DNA from: Myxococcales bacterium
GTDB taxonomy: Bacteria > Myxococcota_A > Polyangia > Polyangiales > Polyangiaceae
DNA: 39,887 bases
Direction: 5' to 3'
Assembly: GCA_023248735.1 (NCBI GenBank)
Contig: JAHFDY010000013.1
Location: 1-39,887 of the forward strand
The notes below the pieces were generated by a model. That model was not told the origin of the DNA. It ran no database searches and saw only the letters and a program-made list of their open reading frames with translations. This document shows positions 1 to 8,369 of the stretch, piece after piece (the first letter of the stretch is position 1; the number at the start of each line of letters is the position of its first letter). The position numbers and the translations under genes are program-made.

Positions 1-1739
1 GTCATCGCCGCTCGTCCGATGCCAGAGACCCGTGTGACGAATTGAGCGGTCATCTTGTCAATCGTCGGATCGCCTCGCGTGACGCGAACTTCGCTCTCGA
101 CTTCCACCTTGCCGTCGTTCGCAGGCCCTCTCGATTCCGTGAGGGCGACGAGATCGCGAAACAACGATCCGCGCAACGAGCCTGAAGCCACCGCGACGAG
201 TGCGGATGACGTGTGGTCCACTTCGTGACCGCTGGTTGCAAAGAAGCCGCTTGGCGTGTTTTCAAAAATGCGAGGCCCGGTGCTCCCCGGCGACCATGCC
301 CAAACGTCGTCGTAACCGTCTCCATTGAGATCCGAAAAACCGGCGGTTTGGGCGTGTAAATAAATGCTCTCACTCATGGCGTAGGGGGACGTTTCTTGCG
401 CGCCTGGGAGGAGGACACGCAACTCCGCGCTTGGCCCGGCAGTTCCGGCGAGACAAGGGCTCTCTGGATCAGCGACAGCGTGGTGAAGGCAACCCAAGAT
501 CGCTTGCCGCGATTGTCCCCTTGCCTTGCCGGCGGCAACGATCGCGAGGTCCCCACCGACGCTGTCGGTGAGGGGAACAAGTTGCCCGCCCACGAGTGGC
601 CCCCGCAATACCAGAGGCTCTAGCTTGTCGTCGCTGGTCCTTGCGTTCACGACGAGATCGTTGGCGCCATCACCGTTGAGGTCCGCTACAAAGACCGCGC
701 TCGGGCCGCGTGCGGCGGGGTAGCGACTGCCCGATATCGTGTCCGCCACCCACCCCTTGCTCCAGTCACAAGACTTGAGCTCAGGTCTCACTATTTGAAG
801 CAGGCCGGACATGGCGGACGTTGCATCGCGCGTAAAAATTGCGAGGCGCAAGCACGGGATTTTTTTGTCACTGGGAATGGCGATGACGATGCGATGCTCT
901 TTGAGTGATTGGCCAAACCGATCCGTGACGGGGATGCGAAAGTACTTTGTGTGCTCTCGGCTCGTGAAATCGAACCGAGCGAACGTGTCGCCGTAATTGA
1001 CCGACGATCCATGAAACCACTCGTACAAGCCGACGCTCGTCTGATCGGTTGCCGGATAAAGGTAGTCGATTGCCGACGCTGCGTAGCTAATGGTGTCGGG
1101 GGGTGAATCGGTGGTCACGAAAGACAGGCCTTCGAGGTCTCGCGTGATGACGCCGTCGGCCCTCTTGCTTGCGCGCGTCATGGTCACCTCAAGCCCGTTT
1201 TGGAGCTGCGCGACAACCGCCGGCCCATTCTGATTGGTGCCGGCGTTGCTTAGATCGGCGCGAGCACGATCAACGAGCGCGATCGCATCTGCTGGAAACG
1301 TCGTCGCCACTCTTCCTTTCGTCGGATCGGTGATTGCGAAGTGAGCCACGTACGGTGCGCTCACATTTACAGGTTCGACGAGAACGTCGTCGATGCCGTC
1401 GCTGTCAAAGTCAACCGTCTTGACGTGTCCAGCGGGACCCACCACGTCGAGTGAGTTTGCAAATACCTCAGCAACTTCGACGCACACGCCCGCCGTGGTG
1501 CACGACCAGTCATCGCTGGGACACGGCACGTCCTTGCTACAAACCAACTGGCACGTCTGCCCGCATTGCCAGTCGAGACGTGTGGGCTCGACGGTGTTGT
1601 CGTGCAGATCACCTTCGCAATACTCACGTGACGGATCAAGCGCACCATTGCCGCACGTGCTTCCGATGCGTTCGAGTTTTGCGCATTGAAGCGTGCAAAG
1701 CGCGATGATCGCTCCAATGCTTGCCGCCCGCGGTCCCAT
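1..1739 (-). CDS. FG-GAP/VCBS-repeat lipoprotein, 3'-truncated by window edge (paralog 1)
   Basis: An uninterrupted frame reads leftward from an ATG at 1739 off the window edge, giving about 579 residues. The N-terminus is a short hydrophobic signal ending ALCTLQC, a plausible though imperfect lipobox. A Cys-rich segment beginning CGNGALDPS follows, resembling the myxococcal cysteine-rich repeat. Three FG-GAP/VCBS-type calcium-binding loops are then visible: DFDSDGIDD, DLNGDGAND and DLNGDGYDD. It is co-linear with the 950-residue paralog immediately upstream, so about 370 C-terminal residues and two more repeats should lie outside the window. AAGGAG lies about 20 bases before the ATG, farther than usual. 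FG-GAP repeats usually form beta-propeller blades in exported proteins. The ligand and role are unknown. It lies 58 bases after the previous gene and is probably co-transcribed. Confidence 0.85.
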   Translation of the reverse strand, partial: MGPRAASIGAIIALCTLQCAKLERIGSTCGNGALDPSREYCEGDLHDNTVEPTRLDWQCGQTCQLVCSKDVPCPSDDWSCTTAGVCVEVAEVFANSLDVVGPAGHVKTVDFDSDGIDDVLVEPVNVSAPYVAHFAITDPTKGRVATTFPADAIALVDRARADLSNAGTNQNGPAVVAQLQNGLEVTMTRASKRADGVITRDLEGLSFVTTDSPPDTISYAASAIDYLYPATDQTSVGLYEWFHGSSVNYGDTFARFDFTSREHTKYFRIPVTDRFGQSLKEHRIVIAIPSDKKIPCLRLAIFTRDATSAMSGLLQIVRPELKSCDWSKGWVADTISGSRYPAARGPSAVFVADLNGDGANDLVVNARTSDDKLEPLVLRGPLVGGQLVPLTDSVGGDLAIVAAGKARGQSRQAILGCLHHAVADPESPCLAGTAGPSAELRVLLPGAQETSPYAMSESIYLHAQTAGFSDLNGDGYDDVWAWSPGSTGPRIFENTPSGFFATSGHEVDHTSSALVAVASGSLRGSLFRDLVALTESRGPANDGKVEVESEVRVTRGDPTIDKMTAQFVTRVSGIGRAAM

Positions 1740-1797
1740 GGCTTGAGGATCGCAAGCGCGTCTCCTTCTTGCAAGGAATGGTCTTTGGCCGCGCGCC

Positions 1798-4650
1798 CTA
1801 CGGCTTCTGTGGCGGATCGCCGCGTTGATAGAGCCATGAACCGCGATCGGTCACGTAGAGAAGGTCGAGAACACCGTTTCCGTCGAAGTCGCCCCACGTG
1901 AGTTGCTGGCTTGTCGCGTTGACCCGAGGAGGATCCAACTCATGCTTCTCGCTGGTCGGAATGAGCCGGATATCGCGACCGGTCCGTTCAACGCGAAAGC
2001 GTTGCGAGACCACCTTGTCCGTGGTGGTCGCAAGATCGTATCGAACCGTTGCGAGCCACCATTCGTGCGACTTCGGATCACGCGCCTCGTCGATATGAGG
2101 ACGTTGCCACGCGAGTCCGTCGCCCGCCGCGGATTCAAACCCTCCAATTTTTGTTGCAAGCAAGCAGCGCTCGTTCGGCGCATTGGCACACGACTCATTC
2201 ATGTACAGCATCGGCCGCGCAAGACTGCGGTCCCTTCCGTCGAGTCCGTCTTTGCGTTCGAGCACCACAAAGTCGGTGTTGCCGTCGCCGTCGACATCAT
2301 GCGCTTCCGCATAGATGGCACGGTAGCCGGTCTCGAGCGTCGCATCGGGCACAATCGCTATCTCTTTGGGCGATGACGAAGGCGTGAGCACGTACGCCTT
2401 CCCGACGAGATCCTTAGGTGCGGGGGTAGCCGTGTTCGTGCGTGAAAAAGTGCCGAGTGCGAGCCAGCTGCTTGTTGTGGCAGTGGACGCTGGAGCAACG
2501 GCAATGGCCTCGCTGAGTTGCGCAATGCTCTGCAAACATGAAATCTCGTCGGTCGCTTTCTCCGCTCGCAAGTGGCCCCACCGAACAAAAGACCGTAGTC
2601 CCAGAAGTGCGTCACGATTTCCCGCGGAGATCGTCAACACCAGGGTGTCGTGCTCGCTACTTGCGCTGTCGGTGTCTCCTGCAAGATCGATGGCGACGTT
2701 ACGATTGCGTGATCGAGGATGTAAATCAGTGAACGCAAACAGGCTCGAAAAAAAATTCTCGGCATAGCAGCCGAGCGACGAGGGCGCCGCGAGCCATCCT
2801 GATCCGATCGAGCGAAGCGCCGTCACATTGAAAGAGGACGCGTTGCGAGAGTCCGACGCCGCGCTGCAGTTGGCTGATTCGCAGGCTGCGAGCGCAATCG
2901 CGGCAGGTGCGCCTTGCCCGTTGGGATCGTGAACGCTGAACGCGGCGCGCGCGCCCACACGGGCAACCAGTTGCGCAGTCAAGGCCTCCGCAGCAACGCG
3001 GCTTCCGTTCGTGACGCGGACTTCACTCGTCAGGTCACCACCCGGTCCCCTCGCTTCCGTGACCGCAACCAGGGAGCGTGACGACAATCCGTCTAGAAAG
3101 CCAGCGGCGGCTCCAATGAGATCAGGCGAGGTATGATCGACAAGACCCGTTGAGAAAAATCCGGTCGGCGTCGCAGCGAAAATGTGAGGCCCCGTACTCG
3201 CGAGCGACCAGCTCCAAACGTCGTCATACCCATCGCCGTTCAGGTCCGCAAAGCCTGCTGCCCGCGGTTCGAGGTCAAGGCTCATGCGGGTCGGATAAGC
3301 GCTCGCATCCTCATTCGGAAATCGAACCGTCAATACGGATCGAGCCTCTCCGGTTTCGCTGAGGCAGAGCCCTTTGGGGTTGAGTTTTCCATAGCGATGA
3401 CAGGTCAGGAGGGCGGGGCGATCAAAACCGTACAACTTGCCAGCCGCGACAACCGCCGGGTGGGCCTTGCCTTCGCCGTCGCCGAGAAGAGGAGCAAATT
3501 CTCCGTCGAGCGGGCCGCGCAAGACCAGCGTCTCGGACGCTCCGCTTTTTGGATCGAGCGCGTTGACGATCAGATCGTTGTTACCGTCGCCGTCGAGGTC
3601 GGAAACAAACACAGCTCCTTGGCCCTTCGCCGCAGGATAACGTCCCGGAACGGAGCGCGTGCCGTGAGGAACGCTCCAATCACACTTTGTGTTGGGCCTT
3701 AGGATTTGAAGGCGCCCCGCGGAAGCGTCGTCCGCGTCTCGTGTAAATACCGCAAGCCTTGTGCACGGCGCGTTCTTGTCGGCGGGAACGGCAACGACTA
3801 TGCGGTGCTCGCTCAACGGCTTGTCGTGCTGATCGACGACGGGCATCGAGAAGTGATCGGTTCGGGTCCCGGTTGCAAAGTCAATGCGCGAAAGGGTGTC
3901 GTCGTCGCCCGTGGCACCGTGCACCCACGCAACCAGGCTGAGGAATCGGCCCGACGGCAAGGGATACAGAAAATCGATGCCCGCCGCTTGCACAGTGGCG
4001 GACACAAAAGGCACGGACTCAAGATCACGCGCGGTGATTCCTTCCGCGCGAGCGTGGACCATCGTCACTTGAAATCCACGTTCAAACTGGGCGACGAGGC
4101 TTGGACGTGCGCCCGGTGCACTCTGCACAATGCTCGCAGCCTCCGCAGGGAATAGCGTCGTCACCTTTGATTTTGCGGGGTCTGTGATGGCGAAATGGAC
4201 CGCGTACGGTGCCGTGACGTCCGCCGGTTCAGCCAACAGATCGTCGACGCCGTCTTGGTCCATGTCAACCGACTTGACCTGTCCAGTGACGCCTACGATT
4301 TCCGTTCCACCCGCACAACCACCGTCGCCGCCGCACTTGATAAAATAGTCAACAATCTTGACGCACTCGCCGGATCGATTGCATGACCAATCGTCGCTCG
4401 GACATTGAGAATTCTTGCCACAAGCAAAGTGGCAAGCGCTGTTGCAGCTGAGCTTTCGTTGCTCAGCATCGCTCGCGTCGCCGAAATAGCCGCCGTCGAT
4501 GATGGAGCTCGTACCATCGCAGTCTTCTGGGTTCTTGCCCGAAGGATCAACCGCGCCGTTTCCGCAGGTGCTGCCGATGGCATCGAGCTTTGCGCACTGA
4601 AGCATGCAGAGTGCAGCAAACGCTCCGATGCTCGAGACAACGCGCCACAT
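1798..4650 (-). CDS. FG-GAP/VCBS-repeat lipoprotein, full length (paralog 2)
   Basis: A 950-residue exported protein. The start was placed at the ATG at 4650 because it begins directly with a signal sequence (MWRVVSSIGAFAALCMLQC), whereas the open frame upstream is Arg-rich and overlaps the preceding gene. After Cys19 comes CGNGAVDP...CDG, like the myxococcal Cys-rich repeat, and further Cys pairs to about residue 112. Five calcium-binding-type FG-GAP loops follow: DMDQDGVDD (about 129), DLDGDGNND (about 351), DLNGDGYDD (about 469), DVDGDGNTD (about 780) and DFDGNGVLD (about 920). This predicts a beta-propeller-like surface lipoprotein; ligand and role are unknown. It is the complete member of a three-gene family in tandem here. 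It lies 47 bases downstream of the laminin-B-like lipoprotein gene. Confidence 0.88.
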   Translation of the reverse strand: MWRVVSSIGAFAALCMLQCAKLDAIGSTCGNGAVDPSGKNPEDCDGTSSIIDGGYFGDASDAEQRKLSCNSACHFACGKNSQCPSDDWSCNRSGECVKIVDYFIKCGGDGGCAGGTEIVGVTGQVKSVDMDQDGVDDLLAEPADVTAPYAVHFAITDPAKSKVTTLFPAEAASIVQSAPGARPSLVAQFERGFQVTMVHARAEGITARDLESVPFVSATVQAAGIDFLYPLPSGRFLSLVAWVHGATGDDDTLSRIDFATGTRTDHFSMPVVDQHDKPLSEHRIVVAVPADKNAPCTRLAVFTRDADDASAGRLQILRPNTKCDWSVPHGTRSVPGRYPAAKGQGAVFVSDLDGDGNNDLIVNALDPKSGASETLVLRGPLDGEFAPLLGDGEGKAHPAVVAAGKLYGFDRPALLTCHRYGKLNPKGLCLSETGEARSVLTVRFPNEDASAYPTRMSLDLEPRAAGFADLNGDGYDDVWSWSLASTGPHIFAATPTGFFSTGLVDHTSPDLIGAAAGFLDGLSSRSLVAVTEARGPGGDLTSEVRVTNGSRVAAEALTAQLVARVGARAAFSVHDPNGQGAPAAIALAACESANCSAASDSRNASSFNVTALRSIGSGWLAAPSSLGCYAENFFSSLFAFTDLHPRSRNRNVAIDLAGDTDSASSEHDTLVLTISAGNRDALLGLRSFVRWGHLRAEKATDEISCLQSIAQLSEAIAVAPASTATTSSWLALGTFSRTNTATPAPKDLVGKAYVLTPSSSPKEIAIVPDATLETGYRAIYAEAHDVDGDGNTDFVVLERKDGLDGRDRSLARPMLYMNESCANAPNERCLLATKIGGFESAAGDGLAWQRPHIDEARDPKSHEWWLATVRYDLATTTDKVVSQRFRVERTGRDIRLIPTSEKHELDPPRVNATSQQLTWGDFDGNGVLDLLYVTDRGSWLYQRGDPPQKP

Positions 4651-4697
4651 CCGTCGAGAATCGCAATCGCGGTGAGAGGATGCAAGCGGCGTGGTCG

Positions 4698-5420
4698 CTA
4701 TGGCGGCGAGAGGATAACATTCCGGAGATAACCCGTGTCGGAGTCCAGGGAGTATTCGACGCCAAAGCGAATTTCTTTGAGGCGGTAAAGAACGTGAAAG
4801 AAGTCGTTCGAGGTAGCGTCGGTCCCGTCCGCGTTTTTCCACTTTGAGACGTTGCGAGGAACGCCGCTATCCTTTGTGGTCCCGAGCGGTTCGTTGGAGA
4901 GCCACACAAAGTAGGTTCGATAGCCACCTGTCCTTGGTGGCGCTTGTAGTGGGAAATACACGCTCGCTTTGTCGTCAGAGTACAGCTCCAAGCCTCGCGC
5001 AAGGTCGGGTGAGGAGGCGGTCGACCCGTCAGGAGGAATGTCCTGCAGCTCGAACGAGATGAGTCCGTTGTAGTAGTTTGCCAAGTTGCCCTTCCAGGGA
5101 GCGATGAACTGGCCGGTATGGAACGCGACGAGGTCAGCGGTGACGAGCGCGCGCTCGCCGTTGTCACACATGGCCGCCGCGCCCCCATCCGTGTCGCCTT
5201 GCTGCGACACTTGCCACCCGTTGGTGTCCTCGCAGAAGTTGCTCTTCAGAACTCCTGTGTGTGCGTACGTGCTCGCATCAGACGCGAAGGCATCTGGCGT
5301 CGCGTCGAGTCCGGCATCGGTTGTGAAGTCGGGTGTGGAATCCGGCGGCGCCGCGTTGGGGGTGGTGCAGCCGAGCATCGCGCCAAGCGCAACGGTCGCA
5401 CACGCGAGGCGTTTCCCCAT
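4698..5420 (-). CDS. Lipoprotein with laminin-B-like domain
   Basis: A 240-residue protein starting at ATG 5420. Its signal peptide ends in a good lipobox (AMLGC), followed by a Pro/Asp/Thr-rich linker to about residue 50. The rest resembles bacterial laminin-B (laminin IV) domains, which are beta-sandwich modules. Visible landmarks are F..P.FLGN-like FIAPWKGNLANYYNGLISFEL, a mid-region LELYSDDKASVYFP, a conserved Tyr/Trp segment, and the terminal pattern DFFHVLYRL...GVEYSLDSDTGYLRNV. The family call is from this pattern only. The probable role is binding carbohydrate or envelope polymers on the cell surface; no catalytic residues are evident. It sits between two FG-GAP paralogs with gaps of 46 and 47 bases, so it is likely part of the same transcript. 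Confidence 0.72.
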   Translation of the reverse strand: MGKRLACATVALGAMLGCTTPNAAPPDSTPDFTTDAGLDATPDAFASDASTYAHTGVLKSNFCEDTNGWQVSQQGDTDGGAAAMCDNGERALVTADLVAFHTGQFIAPWKGNLANYYNGLISFELQDIPPDGSTASSPDLARGLELYSDDKASVYFPLQAPPRTGGYRTYFVWLSNEPLGTTKDSGVPRNVSKWKNADGTDATSNDFFHVLYRLKEIRFGVEYSLDSDTGYLRNVILSPP

Positions 5421-5466
5421 GGACGGTAAGCGACGCGTTGCGGGTGTCGCTTAAGGCCGGGCGGTC

Positions 5467-6654
5467 CTATTGCCCCACTTCAGCGCGCCGATAGAGCCGC
5501 GACCCTCTGTCGGTCACGTAGAGCAAGTCGAGCACCCCGTCGCCGTCGAAGTCGCCCCAAGTGACGCGTTGGTTCTGCGCGCTGCTCTGTGGCGTCGGAA
5601 TTTCGCTCTTTGTTGAACGCGCGACGAAGCTCACCTTGTCGTCGCTTCCTTCAACCCTGATTCGCTGCACGACCACCTTTCCTGGTCCCTGTGTAACGTC
5701 GCCGCCGATCGTTGCGAACCACCAGTCGTGACCATGAGGGTCGGACTTCTCGTCGATGCGTGAACGCTGGAGCGCGAGCCCTTCGCCCGATGCTGTTTCG
5801 AAGCCGTCAATCATCTTGACATAGAGGCAGCGAACGTCGGGCGTCTTTTCGTCGCAAGGCGCGTTCATGTAGAGCACGGGTCGCGTGAGGCTCCCCTGGG
5901 TTTCAACGGTCGCATACTTGCGTTCGAGCACGATGAAGTCGTTGTCACCATCACCGTCGATATCGTGAGCCTCGGCGTAGATGGCCCTGTAGCCACCAAG
6001 CACGGGTTGCGGCCGGATGGAGACCTCTTGCGGCACGGTTGAAGGACTCAGCACATGGGCCCGACCTGCGAGCTGCGTGGTGGTTGGAAATGCTACGGCC
6101 GACCAATCGATGAGCGCTATCCATGGTTCGGTGGTGCCCACAAACGAGGGTGCCATCGCGATCGTAGCTTCCAACTCCAGCAGCTGGCAGCCTGGAAGAA
6201 ACGTCAGCGTTCCATCGTGCAACGTCCCCCACCGAATCGCACTAAGCCGAACGTCCACCCCGTCGTTGTCAAGGTCAACCGTCTTGACATTGCCCGCGGG
6301 CCCAATGACGTCGAGTACACCGGTGCAATTCGTGCTGCCGGCGTCCACGTCGCGTTTGCAGAATTCGTCAACTATATTGACGCATACACCCAGTCTGCAT
6401 GCCCAGTTATCGTTTGGGCACGTCGAGTCCCGCCCGCACTCCATGCGGCAAGCGCTGGGCCCCGCGCCTGGCTTGCCGCACTTTGGTCGCGTCCTTCCCG
6501 ACGCGAACTCCACCGCGTAGCTGTCGCCATCGCAGTCTTCGGTGAGCGGATCGACAGCGCCGTTGCCGCACTTGCTACCGAGAGCATCGAGCTTCGCGCA
6601 TGACGCCATGCAGAGTGCAACGACCACAAAAGTGCTCCACGTTGCGCGCGCCAT
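5467..6654 (-). CDS. FG-GAP lipoprotein with large internal deletion (paralog 3)
   Basis: A 395-residue homologue of the 950-residue paralog. The start is ATG 6654, opening a signal peptide with a good lipobox (ALCMASC). The open frame above it is non-coding-like and overlaps the kinase gene. The CGNGAVDP...CDG Cys-rich region and the first loop, DLDNDGVD (to about residue 134), match the paralogs. The sequence then jumps directly to the part corresponding to the paralog's late region (VRLSAIRWG against RSFVRWGHL), removing FG-GAP loops 2 and 3 and about 500 residues. The frame is kept, and loops DIDGDGDND (about 232) and DFDGDGVLD (about 366) remain. Both ends are well conserved, so it is probably a functional short form. 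Placement next to the full-length copies suggests duplication followed by deletion. Confidence 0.86.
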   Translation of the reverse strand: MARATWSTFVVVALCMASCAKLDALGSKCGNGAVDPLTEDCDGDSYAVEFASGRTRPKCGKPGAGPSACRMECGRDSTCPNDNWACRLGVCVNIVDEFCKRDVDAGSTNCTGVLDVIGPAGNVKTVDLDNDGVDVRLSAIRWGTLHDGTLTFLPGCQLLELEATIAMAPSFVGTTEPWIALIDWSAVAFPTTTQLAGRAHVLSPSTVPQEVSIRPQPVLGGYRAIYAEAHDIDGDGDNDFIVLERKYATVETQGSLTRPVLYMNAPCDEKTPDVRCLYVKMIDGFETASGEGLALQRSRIDEKSDPHGHDWWFATIGGDVTQGPGKVVVQRIRVEGSDDKVSFVARSTKSEIPTPQSSAQNQRVTWGDFDGDGVLDLLYVTDRGSRLYRRAEVGQ

Positions 6655-6709
6655 CGAGGTGAGGATCGCAACTGTCACTGTTTCTGGCAAGCGACGAGGC
6701 GCCTCACGG

Positions 6710-8185
6710 CTACTTCGGTGGCGGTGTTTCGAGTTCGCTATGCGAAAGCGGAGGAGTGGTCGGCGTTGGAGTTGCGATGGCGTGCGGGTCGACCTTCGGC
6801 TTCTCGCGACCTCTTCCACCCGCCGCAACCTGAGGTAAGAGCGGTCGCACGGTGCCGGAGGGTATCGCGGGCGCGGTTGGGCTCGGCGGTCCTCCAAGCG
6901 AGGCGGCGTCTGCGACGCTCACCCCGCGTCCCCCTCCGCCTCCCAATGGGGCTGCGTTGACCGGAATCACCAATGGTGTCGCGTTGGCTGGAGTAGCCGA
7001 TTGCGGAGGCGATGCACCCTTCGTGTTGATCCACGTCGCCACCGACGCGGCACCAATCGCAATCGCCGCTGCTGCCGTTCCGAAAATAGCGATGGATCGG
7101 GATTGCCCGCGCGGCTGCGGTGAATCGCTTGCGAGCGCCTTGCCGGTGCCAGCGCTTGCAGCGGTCGCGTGCTGCTGTCGGAACGTGCGTGGATGCGCGG
7201 GTTGCTCCGGGATGGTGACGTTCGCGCGTCGATCCGCCTCGAGCCCCGCGGTCTTCGCCGCCTTGACAAGAGCATCGAGCGCCTCACCCGCGGACGCAAA
7301 GCGCTCGTCGGGGTCCTTGGCGAGCATGCGAAGCACGACCGCATCGAATTCGCGCGCCAGTTCGCGGTTGTGGGTGCTCATGGGGGGTGCTGGTGCGTTG
7401 ATGTGAAGGGCAAGTAAGTTGATGAGCGAGTCTGCATAAAACGGAGGTTCGCCGGTCAATGCGAGGTGGCACACCACGCCCAGCGCGTAGACGTCTGCGG
7501 CGGCGGTGACTTCGCGACCGAGCGCTTGTTCGGGCGCCATGAATGCGGGCGTTCCCAGTGGCGAACCCGTCTTCGTCTTCGGCTGGCTCGCGCCGCCCTG
7601 AAGCGATTCGCCTGATAGTTTTGCAATACCAAAGTCAAGCAACTTGACTTTCGTCATGCGACCATCATTGAAACATAGAAAAATATTCTCGGGCTTCAGG
7701 TCGCGATGGACGATGCCCTTCTTGTGGGCCGCGTCGAGTGCATTCACGACCGGATCGAGAATCGTCGCGAGCTCTCGCATGGAGAGCGGGTCGCGCTTTC
7801 GAAGAAACGCATCAAGAGTTTGTCCTTCAAGGAGCTCCATCGCGAAATAGTGCCGTCCATCAAGAAGCTGTCCGAAGCTAAAGATGTCGACGATATTGGG
7901 GTGCTGAATCTCGTTCACTGCGCGCGCCTCTTGTACAAAGCGCGCGACGGCATTGGCGCTTGCGCCCACGTCGTCGGAGAGCACCTTGATGGCCGCGCGC
8001 TTACCGATAAGCGGATGGCGGGCGCGGTAGACGGCACCGAACCCGCCCTGGCCAATCTGAACCTCGATGGCGAACTCCCCCACCAGGGTGCCTGCCGCGA
8101 GCGGCAAGTCCACGCCGCGCTCGAGCATGTTGGTCACGCCGAACGAAGACGATGGCTCGCTACCGGTGTTTGGGGGATCGGCCAT
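6710..8185 (-). CDS. Transmembrane Hanks-type serine/threonine protein kinase
   Basis: A 491-residue protein from ATG 8185; an in-frame TTG at 8224 is the alternative start. The eukaryotic-type kinase domain spans about 35-305: Gly loop GQGGFG (about 45-50), ATP-anchoring Lys in AAIKVL (about 67), catalytic HRDLKPEN (Asp about 162), DFG (Asp about 184) and the GTPAFMAPEQ activation segment with APE. All core residues are present, so it should be active. A juxtamembrane linker leads to one TM segment (about 364-386) and then a Pro/Ala/Gly-rich tail with no recognised sensor domain. It would phosphorylate Ser/Thr of unknown targets, with the kinase in the cytoplasm and the tail outside. The next gene on this strand is the short FG-GAP lipoprotein, 55 bases away. 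A TPR/PEGA gene is divergent on the other side. Confidence 0.93.
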   Translation of the reverse strand: MADPPNTGSEPSSSFGVTNMLERGVDLPLAAGTLVGEFAIEVQIGQGGFGAVYRARHPLIGKRAAIKVLSDDVGASANAVARFVQEARAVNEIQHPNIVDIFSFGQLLDGRHYFAMELLEGQTLDAFLRKRDPLSMRELATILDPVVNALDAAHKKGIVHRDLKPENIFLCFNDGRMTKVKLLDFGIAKLSGESLQGGASQPKTKTGSPLGTPAFMAPEQALGREVTAAADVYALGVVCHLALTGEPPFYADSLINLLALHINAPAPPMSTHNRELAREFDAVVLRMLAKDPDERFASAGEALDALVKAAKTAGLEADRRANVTIPEQPAHPRTFRQQHATAASAGTGKALASDSPQPRGQSRSIAIFGTAAAAIAIGAASVATWINTKGASPPQSATPANATPLVIPVNAAPLGGGGGRGVSVADAASLGGPPSPTAPAIPSGTVRPLLPQVAAGGRGREKPKVDPHAIATPTPTTPPLSHSELETPPPK

Positions 8186-8369
8186 GCCTCCCACAAGGCT
8201 CGCAGGAGCGGTCCCTCTGTGCAAGAGAGCGCATCAAGAACGACGAAACGGTCCTGACGATCGCGCTGGCCTGTTTTTGGCCGCGTACAGTGCGAGGTGT
8301 TGGTAGCAATCCGACAACCGCGTACGTGGGAGGTTGCGCTGCCAGCGAGGAAGAGCGACGATCGCCCCG

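Noticed and set aside
1367-1897. 176-codon minus-strand open frame
   Set aside because: It is an out-of-frame shadow of the truncated FG-GAP lipoprotein, whose own frame is open and homologous to its paralog.
4651-4842. 64-codon N-terminal extension of the full-length FG-GAP lipoprotein
   Set aside because: It would bury the lipoprotein signal and overlap the preceding gene; the ATG at 4650 opens directly with the signal sequence.
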